A stretch of DNA of 7,550 nt, taken from the NCBI GenBank assembly GCA_036787065.1, contig DAIQPZ010000128.1, positions 1 through 7,550 of the forward strand, in the 5' to 3' direction. Source of the DNA: JAJYIW01 sp036787065. GTDB lineage: Bacteria; Chloroflexota; Anaerolineae; Anaerolineales; Anaerolineaceae. Shown here piece after piece: positions 1 to 5,988 of the stretch. The notes beneath the pieces are model-generated. The model had not been told where the DNA came from. It worked only from the letters and a program-made list of their open reading frames with translations, and made no database searches. Positions within the stretch are counted from its first letter, which is position 1, and each line of letters starts with the position of its first letter. Both the position numbers and the translations under genes were made by a program.

Positions 1-113
1 TCCGCGTGGCGGGTCAGCACCAGGATATGCCGGTCGGGGTTTTGCGCCAGGCGCAGCGCGGCGGTGGCTCCGGCGATCCCGCAGCCGATAATGACGACGT
101 CAGTCTTGTCCAT
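1..113 (-). CDS. nadB: L-aspartate oxidase NadB, N-terminal fragment (runs off left edge)
   Basis: Only the first 37 codons plus two bases are present. The start reads MDKTDVVIIGCGIAGATAAL, a beta strand followed by a GxGxxG dinucleotide-binding loop (Gly10, Gly12, Gly15), so the protein binds FAD through an N-terminal Rossmann fold. The next strand is HILVLTR, close to the V-x-V-x-T-K/R seen at this point in L-aspartate oxidases. NadB oxidises L-aspartate to iminoaspartate in the cytoplasm, the first step of de novo NAD synthesis. The ATG at 113 lies 7 bases after the nadA stop, and AGGAG (118-122) overlaps that stop, so translation is probably coupled. The fold alone would also fit succinate dehydrogenase flavoproteins or other FAD oxidoreductases. 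The name rests mainly on the adjacent nadA and nadC. Confidence 0.85.
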   Translation of the reverse strand, partial: MDKTDVVIIGCGIAGATAALRLAQNPDRHILVLTRHA

Positions 114-120
114 ACTTCTC

Positions 121-1155
121 CTAGCCGATGGCGAGCATCCGTTCGACCGCGGTCAAGGCACGCAGGCGGATGTCTTCGGGGATGGTCACTTCGTATTGGT
201 TATTGACCAGCGCTGCCAGGGTATTTTCCATGGTGATCATGTTCATGTGTGGGCAGCGCACGCTGCACAGGCGCAGCATGTCTTTTTCTGGGTTTGAGGC
301 GGCGATGTTGTCGCCCATCGAACATTCGGTCAGGAGCAGGTATTGAGGAGCGTTCGTTCTGGCCACATATTTGACCATGGCCGAGGTGCTGCCCGAGAAA
401 TCCGAGGCTGCCACCACTTCGGGGCTGCATTCCGGATGAGCCAGGATGAGCACCTGGGGGAACTGCTGGCGAATGCGCTGGATATCTTCCACGGTAAACT
501 TTTCATGCACTTCACAGCGCCCATGCCAGCCGATCATTTGCACGTCCAGCAGGTCATCTGTTCCCGCATTGGGGCTCAGGGATGGAAAGATGATGTGCTT
601 GCCGGTCTCTTTGGCCACGTTACCCGCCAGGTACTGGTCGGGCAGGAAGATGATGGTGTCGGTGTGGAGCGATTCCACCACTGCCACCGCATTTCCGGAG
701 GTGCAGCAGATGTCCGATTCGGCTTTGACATCCGCGTAGGTGTTGATGTAGGTGACCACCGGTACGCCCGGGAAGCGCGCTTTCAACCCGCGCACGTCCT
801 CCGCGGTGATGCTGGCGGCCAGCGAACACCCCACGTTCTTTTCGGGAATGAGCACCGTCTTGGACGGATTGAGGATCTTGGCCGTTTCGGCCATGAATTT
901 TACCCCGCAAAAGACGATAATATCTTTATCGGTCTGGGCTGCCCTGCGGCTGAGCTCGAGCGAGTCACCCTTGAAGTCGGTCACCGAGTGGTACAGCACC
1001 GGCTCCATGTAATTATGCCCGAGGATCACCGCGTTTTTCTCAGCCTTCAGGCGGTTTATTTCCACCGCGATCTCGGCCTTATAACGCAGCTCCACATCGG
1101 GGACCACGTGAGCCAGCGACGCTTTAAGCGATTCGTACATTTCTAATGTGTTCAT
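121..1155 (-). CDS. nadA: quinolinate synthase NadA
   Basis: This is a complete 344-residue cytoplasmic [4Fe-4S] enzyme. It condenses iminoaspartate with dihydroxyacetone phosphate to give quinolinate, the second step of de novo NAD synthesis. Family motifs appear in order: GHNYMEP (46-52) with FKGDSLELSR (61-70), FCGVKFMAETAKIL (82-95), YINTYADVKAESD (136-148) followed by CTSGNA (151-156), FLPDQYLAGN (170-179), WHGRCEVHEKF (210-220), HPECSPEV (240-247) and CSVRCPHMNMI (297-307). The likely cluster ligands are Cys83, Cys243 and Cys301, the last in the C-P-x-M context seen in this family. Length is in the usual range (about 300-370). The ATG overlaps the nadC stop as ATGA, and GGGAAAA just upstream is a modest ribosome binding site, so expression probably depends on coupling to nadC. 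The motifs leave little doubt. Confidence 0.97.
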   Translation of the reverse strand: MNTLEMYESLKASLAHVVPDVELRYKAEIAVEINRLKAEKNAVILGHNYMEPVLYHSVTDFKGDSLELSRRAAQTDKDIIVFCGVKFMAETAKILNPSKTVLIPEKNVGCSLAASITAEDVRGLKARFPGVPVVTYINTYADVKAESDICCTSGNAVAVVESLHTDTIIFLPDQYLAGNVAKETGKHIIFPSLSPNAGTDDLLDVQMIGWHGRCEVHEKFTVEDIQRIRQQFPQVLILAHPECSPEVVAASDFSGSTSAMVKYVARTNAPQYLLLTECSMGDNIAASNPEKDMLRLCSVRCPHMNMITMENTLAALVNNQYEVTIPEDIRLRALTAVERMLAIG

Positions 1156-2012
1156 TTATTTTCCCATTTCAAACTGACATCGAACACCTTGACCGAATGG
1201 GTCAGGGCGCCGATGGATATATAGTCGACCCCGGTTTCGGCCACCTGGCGGATAGTCTCCAGGGTGATATTGCCTGAGGCCTCAAGTTTGGCGCGCCTGT
1301 CCGTGAGGCGAACGGCTTTGGCCATCATTTCAGGCGGCATGTTGTCCAGCAAGATCATCTCAACACCCATGGACAGCGCATTGGCCACGTCGTCCAGTGT
1401 GCGTGTCTCCACTTCGATGGGTAAACCGGCGGCATTGGCGCGCGCCAGGCGCACAGCGTTTGGCAGCGATCCGGCAAAATCGATGTGGTTATCTTTAATC
1501 AAAATCATGTCGTACAACCCGGCGCGGTGATTCTTACCGCCGCCACGGCGGACGGCCAGTTTATCGAGGCTGCGCAGCCCTGGGACGGTCTTACGCGTGT
1601 CCAGGATGACGGCGCGCGTCCCCGCGATGGCGTCTACGTAACGCCGGGTTTGGGTGGCGATCCCCGACATGCGCCCCAGGAAGTTGAGGGCCGTGCGTTC
1701 GCCGGTCAGCAGGGGGCGAGCCGGGCCGGAGACGTGGGCAAGGATCTGGTGGTCGTTCACCCTTGCCCCTTCCGCCACAAGGATTTCAACCTGGAGACCG
1801 GCATCGAGGGTTTGGAAGACCGCCCTGGCCACATCCAACCCGGCGATCACGCCTGCCTGCCTGGCGATAATTTTTCCGCTCATGGTAGCCCCCACGGCGA
1901 CGATGCTCAGGGTGGTGGCGTCACCGGGACCGATATCTTCGGCCAGTGCGCGTTGGATAGTGGATGGAAGGTCGACCGGCAGCGAATCGGGTTCAGATGG
2001 GGTGGGGTACAT
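1152..2012 (-). CDS. nadC: nicotinate-nucleotide pyrophosphorylase (carboxylating) NadC
   Basis: This 286-residue protein is quinolinate phosphoribosyltransferase. It joins quinolinate to PRPP with loss of CO2 to give nicotinate mononucleotide. Visible family motifs are LAEDIGPGD (23-31), GVIAGLD (54-60), TGERTALNFLGRMSGIAT (103-120), ILDTRKTVPG (136-145), AVRRGGGKNHRAGLYDMILI (153-172) followed by KDNH (173-176), EVET (200-203), MILLDN (219-224), EASGNI (244-249) and GVDYISIG (261-268). The substrate phosphates and carboxylates are bound in this family by Arg106, Arg140, Arg163-region and Lys173-type residues. I place the start at the ATG at 2012 because AGGA lies 9 bases upstream (2022-2025). 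The reading frame continues to a GTG at 2054, but that start has no Shine-Dalgarno sequence and adds 14 residues absent from the conserved fold. It is the first gene of the nadC-nadA-nadB operon and shares a 4-base overlap with nadA. Confidence 0.97.
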   Translation of the reverse strand: MYPTPSEPDSLPVDLPSTIQRALAEDIGPGDATTLSIVAVGATMSGKIIARQAGVIAGLDVARAVFQTLDAGLQVEILVAEGARVNDHQILAHVSGPARPLLTGERTALNFLGRMSGIATQTRRYVDAIAGTRAVILDTRKTVPGLRSLDKLAVRRGGGKNHRAGLYDMILIKDNHIDFAGSLPNAVRLARANAAGLPIEVETRTLDDVANALSMGVEMILLDNMPPEMMAKAVRLTDRRAKLEASGNITLETIRQVAETGVDYISIGALTHSVKVFDVSLKWENK

Positions 2013-2021
2013 GGATAGGCG

Positions 2022-2025
2022 TCCT
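2022..2025 (-). promoter_or_regulatory. nadC ribosome binding site
   Basis: On the minus strand AGGA is followed by 9 bases and then the ATG at 2012. It decides the nadC start over the longer GTG frame at 2054, which has only CATTTACAAAAA before it. Confidence 0.6.
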
Positions 2026-2026
2026 A

Positions 2027-2042
2027 TATGTAAATTTGCATA
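2027..2042. promoter_or_regulatory. 16-bp near-perfect palindrome, candidate operator of the NAD operon
   Basis: TATGTAAATTTGCATA is symmetrical about its AAATTT core except for one base pair (7 of 8 positions in each half match). It sits two bases upstream of the nadC Shine-Dalgarno sequence and overlaps the proposed minus-strand -10 element, where a dimeric repressor would block transcription. NAD biosynthesis operons are commonly repressed by regulators such as NrtR, NiaR or NadQ. I cannot match this sequence to any of their consensus sites from memory, so the regulator is unassigned. A second TGTAAAT lies exactly 30 bp away (2029-2035 and 2059-2065), about three helical turns. The palindrome is a direct observation; its role as operator is inferred. 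Confidence 0.4.
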
Positions 2043-2064
2043 CAATGTTACCACTTTTTGTAAA
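2037..2064 (-). promoter_or_regulatory. candidate promoter of the nadCAB operon
   Basis: On the minus strand TTTACA (2064-2059) is followed after 16 bases by TATGCA (2042-2037). The -35 is a good match and the -10 is weak. It would give a short leader ending at the nadC ribosome binding site. A perfect TTGACA also lies further upstream on this strand (2120-2115), but no convincing -10 follows it at the right distance. Confidence 0.35.
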
Positions 2065-2113
2065 TGAAAGGATCAGCAGGTTCACGGCAACCTTAATTAA
2101 TCCAGGATAAGCC

Positions 2114-2141
2114 TTGTCAATTGATGAGAGCGTGTTATTAT
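2114..2141 (+). promoter_or_regulatory. sigma70-type promoter of the S53 peptidase gene
   Basis: TTGTCA (2114-2119) and TATTAT (2136-2141) each match the sigma70 consensus at 5 of 6 positions, with a 16-bp spacer. The predicted start of transcription near 2148 would leave a leader of about 40 bases before the ATG at 2188. The -35 overlaps a TTGACA on the opposite strand, so the two divergent units may share or compete for this site. Confidence 0.6.
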
Positions 2142-2187
2142 GATAAAAGCCATCTAAATAATGCTCTATTATCGAAGGAGTTAATCT

Positions 2188-3777
2188 ATGTCTTCAAAAC
2201 CAGGTCGAATCACCATTCGTGGGAGTGAAAAGGCGCCATTGGCGGATGCGCGTGCTGTGGGCCCTGTTCCGGCTGATGAGCGCATGGAAGTCACCATCCG
2301 CTTACGATCCAAAAATCCACTCAGTACCTTATCCGCCAACCACGTCGCGGATGATGTGACGCCCAATCAGCGCAGTTATTTATCCCGCGCAGAGCTGGCC
2401 GATGCCCACGGGGCGGATCCACAAGACGTGGCCAAGGTGGTGTCTTTCGCGCAGGGTCATCAATTGGTGGTGGTTGAAACCAATCCAGATCAGCGCAGCC
2501 TCGTCCTATCCGGTACAACGGCATCCTTTAACGCAGCCTTTGGAACCTCACTTCAGAATTACGAACATGCCGAAGGCACCTTCCGCGGCAGGGTGGGCAG
2601 CCTGACGGTCCCGTCCGATCTGGAGGGTATCATCGAAGGCATTTTTGGCCTGGACGACCGCCCACAGGCCCGGCCGCATTACCAGCGCCACCAAAAAGGG
2701 GGTATTGCTTCAGAAGTAGCCAGCCCAGGCTCCTTCACCCCCACGCAGTTGGCGTCTTTGTATAATTTCCCTTCCGGTTTAGACGGCAGCGGACAGTGCA
2801 TCGGGCTCATCGAGCTGGATGGGGGCTTCCGGCCAGCAGATATCCGTGCCTATTTTAGCGGTCTTGGTTTACCGACCCCGAATGTAAAGGCAGTGCGTAT
2901 AGATGGCGGGCGCAATCACCCGACCAATGCAAATAGTGCGGATGGTGAGGTCATGCTGGATATCGAAGTGGCGGCCGCCATTGCCCCAAAAGCGACGATT
3001 GTGGTCTATTTTGCTCCAAATACATCCCAGGGTTTTTTGGACGCGGTGAACAAGGCTGTGCATGACAACACCCACAAGCCATCGGTGATCTCTATTAGCT
3101 GGGGCAGCGCCGAATCGAACTGGACGGTTCAATCGATGACGGCCCTCGACCAGGCTTTCCAGGCCGCGGCTGCCGTGGGTGTGACCGTGTGCGTGGCAGC
3201 CGGTGATAATGGGTCGTCGGATGGGGTCAACGATAATAAAGCCCACGTCGATTTTCCCGCGTCCAGTCCTTTTGCCCTGGGCTGTGGGGGAACCAAATTG
3301 GTGGCGACAGGGCAAAAAATTGCCAGCGAAACGGTCTGGAATGAGTCAGTTGCCAGCAGCGCAACGGGGGGTGGGGTGAGCGACCAATTCCCACTGCCCA
3401 CTTACCAACATAACGCGCGTGTGCCTGTTTCGGCCAACTCGGGTGGTAAAGCCGGGCGGGGTGTTCCGGACGTATCTGCAGACGCTGACCCGGCTACCGG
3501 TTACCAGGTGCGCGTGGATGGCCAGAACGCGGTCTTTGGGGGCACCAGCGCCGTGGCGCCGCTCTATGCAGGGCTGCTGGCCCTAATGAACCAGAAGATC
3601 GGTAAACCCGTGGGATTTTTGAACCCATTGATTTACGGATCTCTTTCAGGAAAAGGTCTGTTCAATGACGTGACCTCGGGTAATAACGGCGCTTACAGCG
3701 CGGCCGCCGGATGGGACGCCTGCACCGGCTGGGGTTCTGCCGTTGGCGCGAAGCTGCTCGCAGCGTTGAACATTTAA
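2188..3777 (+). CDS. kumamolisin-like S53 serine-carboxyl peptidase (sedolisin) with pro-domain
   Basis: The 529 residues match the sedolisin layout. The pro-kumamolisin activation domain covers about 30-160 (VTIRLR, LSRAELADAHGADPQDVAKV, VLSGTTASFNAAFG, VPSDLEGIIEGIFGLDDRP). The catalytic domain follows from about 183 (FTPTQLASLYNFP). The catalytic tetrad is complete: Glu254 and Asp258 in DGEVMLDIE, Asp340 in AAGDNGS as the oxyanion residue, and Ser454 in GGTSAVAP. Spacings Glu-Asp 86 and Asp-Ser 114 equal those I recall for kumamolisin (E78, D164, S278). A calcium site is expected from Asp494-Val495 and the AGWD segment (507-510). S53 enzymes cleave proteins at acidic pH and often at high temperature after autocatalytic loss of the pro-domain. 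There is no hydrophobic signal peptide, as I also recall for kumamolisin precursors, so the export route is unclear. AAGGAG lies 7 bases before the ATG. The gene stands alone between its own promoter and terminator. Confidence 0.95.
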   Translation: MSSKPGRITIRGSEKAPLADARAVGPVPADERMEVTIRLRSKNPLSTLSANHVADDVTPNQRSYLSRAELADAHGADPQDVAKVVSFAQGHQLVVVETNPDQRSLVLSGTTASFNAAFGTSLQNYEHAEGTFRGRVGSLTVPSDLEGIIEGIFGLDDRPQARPHYQRHQKGGIASEVASPGSFTPTQLASLYNFPSGLDGSGQCIGLIELDGGFRPADIRAYFSGLGLPTPNVKAVRIDGGRNHPTNANSADGEVMLDIEVAAAIAPKATIVVYFAPNTSQGFLDAVNKAVHDNTHKPSVISISWGSAESNWTVQSMTALDQAFQAAAAVGVTVCVAAGDNGSSDGVNDNKAHVDFPASSPFALGCGGTKLVATGQKIASETVWNESVASSATGGGVSDQFPLPTYQHNARVPVSANSGGKAGRGVPDVSADADPATGYQVRVDGQNAVFGGTSAVAPLYAGLLALMNQKIGKPVGFLNPLIYGSLSGKGLFNDVTSGNNGAYSAAAGWDACTGWGSAVGAKLLAALNI

Positions 3778-3797
3778 ATCGCCCCGATTTTGTATCT

Positions 3798-3840
3798 AAA
3801 AAAGGGGATGTTTGTGACACGAGCGAACATCCCCTTTTTT
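3798..3840 (+). terminator. intrinsic terminator after the S53 peptidase gene
   Basis: The arms 3798-3812 (AAAAAAGGGGATGTT) and 3826-3840 are perfect 15-bp inverted repeats around a 13-base loop. The GC-rich part is a 9-bp stem (GGGGATGTT) followed by six T. It begins 20 bases after the TAA stop. The matching A-run on the left means it could also stop transcription from the other direction. Confidence 0.9.
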
Positions 3841-3912
3841 ATGACTCCAATCCAATTCCATAGTGGTTATAATTACTATACTCAAGGCCGCGTTTGAGGG
3901 GAGGTTTGGGTA

Positions 3913-3965
3913 GGGGCGTATGGCATACGCCCTGGTCTATGAAGAGGGCGTATGCCATACGCCCC
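3913..3965. repeat. 53-bp nested palindromic element (REP/MITE-like)
   Basis: The arms 3913-3933 and 3945-3965 are perfect 21-bp inverted repeats around an 11-base spacer (GGTCTATGAAG). Each arm is itself a palindrome: GGGCGTATG and CATACGCCC flank one central base. The element can therefore fold either as one long hairpin or as two short ones, the architecture of paired REP sequences. No transposase or flanking target-site duplication is visible. It looks like a dispersed non-coding repeat, but copy number cannot be judged from this window. Confidence 0.85.
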
Positions 3966-4025
3966 GACGAAGAAAGATAATCCCAAAATGGCGAAGGTAT
4001 TATTGAATGACTGATCTTAGAAAAA

Positions 4026-4032
4026 GGGAGGA
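4026..4032 (+). promoter_or_regulatory. ribosome binding site fixing the RraA-like start
   Basis: GGGAGGA is followed by 7 bases and ATG at 4040. An earlier in-frame ATG at 4007 has no purine-rich sequence in front of it, so the 4040 start is preferred. Confidence 0.8.
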
Positions 4033-4039
4033 CGACACG

Positions 4040-4717
4040 ATGTTAACCCCAGAGCAAATCCAGGCCTTGCGCCAGGTTGATACACCTACCATTTGTAACG
4101 CGATTGAAACGTTCAATATCCGCGGTCGCGTGGAGGGGTTTATGGGCATGGCCATCCGCTGCCTGCTGCCCGAGCTGGGTACAATGGCCGGGTATGCCGT
4201 TACCCTGACGGTTGACTCGACGACGCCCGCTGTTGCGCAAGACCCCCAGGTCTGGTTGGAATGGATGACCGCCATGGCCAATTCTTCCAGGCCGGTTGTG
4301 TTGGTGATGCAAGACGTTGGCCCAACCCTTGAAAAATCTGCGCACCTGGGGGAGGTGATGGGCACCCTGGCCAAACGATTGGGTGTGGTGGGGATTGTGA
4401 CGGATGGCGGGCTGCGGGACATCCTGGAAGTGAAGGCACTCGGTTTGCAGTGTTTCGCCGCCGGGCTTACACCGGCTCACGGCAACCCGCGCCTGCTCAA
4501 GGTGAACGTCCCAGTGGTGATCGATGGGGTTCCCGTCCACCCTGGCGATTTGCTCCACGGGGACATCAACGGCATCACTACCATCCCGCTTGAGATTGCC
4601 GATCGCGTCATGCAAGCCGTGGAAAAGATCCGCCAGGATGAAGCCGGAACGATGGCCTACATCAAAAGCCCGGATTTCACCATAGAAGGTTTTTATAAAA
4701 GGCGTTTCACCCATTAG
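4040..4717 (+). CDS. RraA family protein (HMG/CHA aldolase-like, oxaloacetate decarboxylase-like)
   Basis: The 225-residue product belongs to the RraA/dimethylmenaquinone methyltransferase-like fold family. It shows the N-terminal VDTPTICNAIE (13-23), the active-site stretch HLGEVMGTLAKRLG (102-115), VGIVTDGGLRD (117-127) with the Arg126-Asp127 pair that binds substrate and metal in class II pyruvate aldolases, and PGDLLHGDINGITTIP (168-183). Characterised relatives are 4-hydroxy-4-methyl-2-oxoglutarate / 4-carboxy-4-hydroxy-2-oxoadipate aldolases, which release pyruvate using a divalent metal and also decarboxylate oxaloacetate. Others are RraA proteins that inhibit RNase E. Gly104-Glu105 and the Arg-Asp pair favour a metal-dependent lyase. 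The substrate cannot be assigned because no aromatic-degradation genes are nearby. The gene appears monocistronic. Confidence 0.85.
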   Translation: MLTPEQIQALRQVDTPTICNAIETFNIRGRVEGFMGMAIRCLLPELGTMAGYAVTLTVDSTTPAVAQDPQVWLEWMTAMANSSRPVVLVMQDVGPTLEKSAHLGEVMGTLAKRLGVVGIVTDGGLRDILEVKALGLQCFAAGLTPAHGNPRLLKVNVPVVIDGVPVHPGDLLHGDINGITTIPLEIADRVMQAVEKIRQDEAGTMAYIKSPDFTIEGFYKRRFTH

Positions 4718-4843
4718 GATGGGCGACCCGCACCGTACGACCATAGGTTAAACAAAACCTTTTATTTGGCGCAGCAGATGGTTATACTTGCACTAGCTTG
4801 TCCTTTAAAAAAACTGTAACTGCTCAGGCCCTGTGAAAAAGCC

Positions 4844-4896
4844 CCGAATTTGAGGGTGTCGCGGGTACGAAGTACCCGCGACACCCTCAAATTCGG
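4844..4896. repeat. 53-bp perfect hairpin, 25-bp arms with a 3-base loop
   Basis: Positions 4844-4868 and 4872-4896 are exact inverted repeats around GAA. The core is GTGTCGCGGGTAC and its complement, with an outer CCGAATTTGAGG extension. The T-run downstream is weak (CTCTTTTCTC), so it is not a classical terminator for the plus strand, although A-rich sequence on its left would give a T-run on the minus strand. It ends 37 bases before the ATPase start and so lies in its leader if transcribed through. Together with the element at 3913-3965 it suggests a genome rich in dispersed palindromes. Confidence 0.85.
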
Positions 4897-4922
4897 AGAC
4901 TCTTTTCTCATGGCATTCATAA

Positions 4923-4927
4923 AAGGA
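4923..4927 (+). promoter_or_regulatory. ribosome binding site fixing the ATPase start
   Basis: AAGGA is followed by 6 bases and ATG at 4934. Upstream in-frame starts (TTG at 4850 inside the hairpin, ATG at 4910) have no such signal. Confidence 0.75.
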
Positions 4928-4933
4928 ATTAAT

Positions 4934-5986
4934 ATGACATCCCTAAACGACCCACAAAACTTTAAAAAAGCGCTTGGAAACCAGGGCTACATCGCGAGTG
5001 ATGAGATCACCACGGTGGTTTATTTGAGCAACCAACTGGGGAAACCGGTGCTGGCAGAAGGCCCAGCCGGTGTGGGTAAAACCGAGTTGGCCAAGGCGGT
5101 CGCCGGCGCAATGGGGCGCGAACTGATCCGCTTACAATGCTACGAGGGGCTGGATGAGACCAAAGCACTGTACGAGTGGGAATATGCCAAGCAGCTCCTT
5201 TATACCCAACTGCTTCGCGATAAGCTTTCGGATACGCTGTCCACGGCGGGAACCCTGCGTGAAGCAGTCGACCGGTTGAGCGCGGAAGAGGATGTTTTTT
5301 TCTCCATGCGCTTTTTACTCCAGCGACCCTTGTTGAAGGCGATCCTCAGCGAAAAGCCGGTGGTGTTATTAATTGACGAAATCGACCGGGCGGATGCCGA
5401 ATTTGAGGCATTCTTGCTGGAAGTGTTGAGCGATTTTCAAATCAGTGTGCCAGAGCTGGGGACTTTGCGTGCGGTGCATACCCCCTTCGTGCTGTTGACC
5501 AGCAATAATACCCGCGAGTTAAGCGAGGCTCTGAAGCGGCGCTGTCTATATCTCTATATCGATTATCCCGACCTGGAGCAGGAGCTGGCGGTGGTGCGCT
5601 TGAAGGTGCCTGAGCTCCAACCCAAGTTGGCCCGCCAGGCGGTTGAGCTGGTGCAAAAGCTGCGCTGTATCGATCTGCGCAAGTCCCCTTCGATGAGTGA
5701 GACCCTGGATTGGGCCAGGGCATTGGTGACATTGAATGCCTCGAGCCTGGATGAAAAGACGCTTCAAACCACCTTGACAGTGCTGCTTAAGCACGAGACA
5801 GACCTGGCGCGCGCTCGCCAGCAGCTTAGCCACTTAACTGACAGCGATCGAAGCGATCGAAGCGATCGGAGCGATAAGAGCGGTCGGGATGATCGGGGCG
5901 GTAGAGATGACCGCGGCGGTAAAGACGACCGTGGTGACCGGCGCTCCGATCCGCGTAATCTATTCCCACGCCGGTCGAGTAACTGA
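4934..5986 (+). CDS. MoxR/CoxD-type AAA+ ATPase with charged repeat tail
   Basis: The 350-residue protein has an AAA+ core. Walker A is GPAGVGKT (43-50), Walker B VVLLIDEID (143-151), sensor 1 LLTSNN (187-192), and a likely arginine finger is LKRRC (200-204) before the YIDYPD segment. The QCYEGLDETKALYEW stretch after Walker A is typical of MoxR proteins of the CoxD group. Such ATPases remodel or activate metalloenzymes with a VWA partner. In carboxidotrophs CoxD acts in maturation of the Mo/Cu CO dehydrogenase active site. Here the VWA partner follows 2 bases after the stop, but no CO dehydrogenase gene is in the window, so the client is unknown. The last 48 residues (303-350) are a hydrophilic tail of SDR and RDDRGG/KDDRGD repeats beyond the ATPase fold, which is unusual for the family. 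It has no membrane segment. Confidence 0.92.
   Translation: MTSLNDPQNFKKALGNQGYIASDEITTVVYLSNQLGKPVLAEGPAGVGKTELAKAVAGAMGRELIRLQCYEGLDETKALYEWEYAKQLLYTQLLRDKLSDTLSTAGTLREAVDRLSAEEDVFFSMRFLLQRPLLKAILSEKPVVLLIDEIDRADAEFEAFLLEVLSDFQISVPELGTLRAVHTPFVLLTSNNTRELSEALKRRCLYLYIDYPDLEQELAVVRLKVPELQPKLARQAVELVQKLRCIDLRKSPSMSETLDWARALVTLNASSLDEKTLQTTLTVLLKHETDLARARQQLSHLTDSDRSDRSDRSDKSGRDDRGGRDDRGGKDDRGDRRSDPRNLFPRRSSN
5843..5941 (+). repeat. in-frame tandem repeats encoding the ATPase tail
   Basis: Five 9-base units based on AGCGATCGA (5843-5887; the first two are identical, the later ones diverge) encode Ser-Asp-Arg triplets. They are followed by three 18-base units (5888-5941) encoding RDDRGG, RDDRGG-like and KDDRGD-like hexads. 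Both unit lengths are multiples of three, so copy-number change would keep the frame. Confidence 0.85.
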
Positions 5987-5988
5987 TC

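Larger units (their letters stand above)
3841..4039. other. intergenic leader before the RraA-like gene
   Basis: About 200 bases separate the terminator from the RraA-like start. A TATAAT hexamer at 3868-3873, with no good -35 at the usual distance, is the best promoter candidate. The 53-bp palindromic element follows (3913-3965). If the TATAAT is used, the palindrome lies in the untranslated leader of the mRNA. Confidence 0.35.
4718..4933. other. intergenic region before the ATPase gene
   Basis: It starts with a weak stem, AGGTT/AACCT (4745-4760), followed by TTTTATTT, which could be a poor terminator for the RraA-like gene. TATACT at 4783-4788 and TTGCAC at 4788-4793 are isolated promoter-like hexamers without good partners. 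The long hairpin at 4844-4896 occupies the downstream part. No small gene is supported. Confidence 0.3.

Noticed and set aside
343..1146. Long open frame on the plus strand opposite nadA (267 codons)
   Set aside because: It is antisense to a gene with every NadA motif. Its product is His/Gly/Arg-rich with no recognisable domain, as expected from the complement of GC-biased codons.
1485..2018. Open frame on the plus strand opposite nadC (177 codons)
   Set aside because: It is a shadow of nadC, with no ribosome binding site and a composition typical of antisense frames.
4043..4744. Open frame on the minus strand opposite the RraA-like gene (233 codons)
   Set aside because: The His- and Gln-rich translation has no domain, and the plus-strand gene has clear family motifs and a strong ribosome binding site.
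4745..4767. Possible terminator after the RraA-like gene (AGGTT/AACCT stem then TTTTATTT)
   Set aside because: The stem is only 5 bp and AT-rich, too weak to list as a separate terminator.
4850..4933. N-terminal extension of the ATPase starting at TTG 4850
   Set aside because: The extra residues are encoded by the hairpin repeat, there is no ribosome binding site, and ATG 4934 has AAGGA at the right distance and begins just before the conserved fold.
5843..5941. Tandem repeats considered as a CRISPR array or iteron origin
   Set aside because: The units are 9 and 18 bases, adjoin without spacers and lie in frame inside a coding region, so they are protein-coding repeats.
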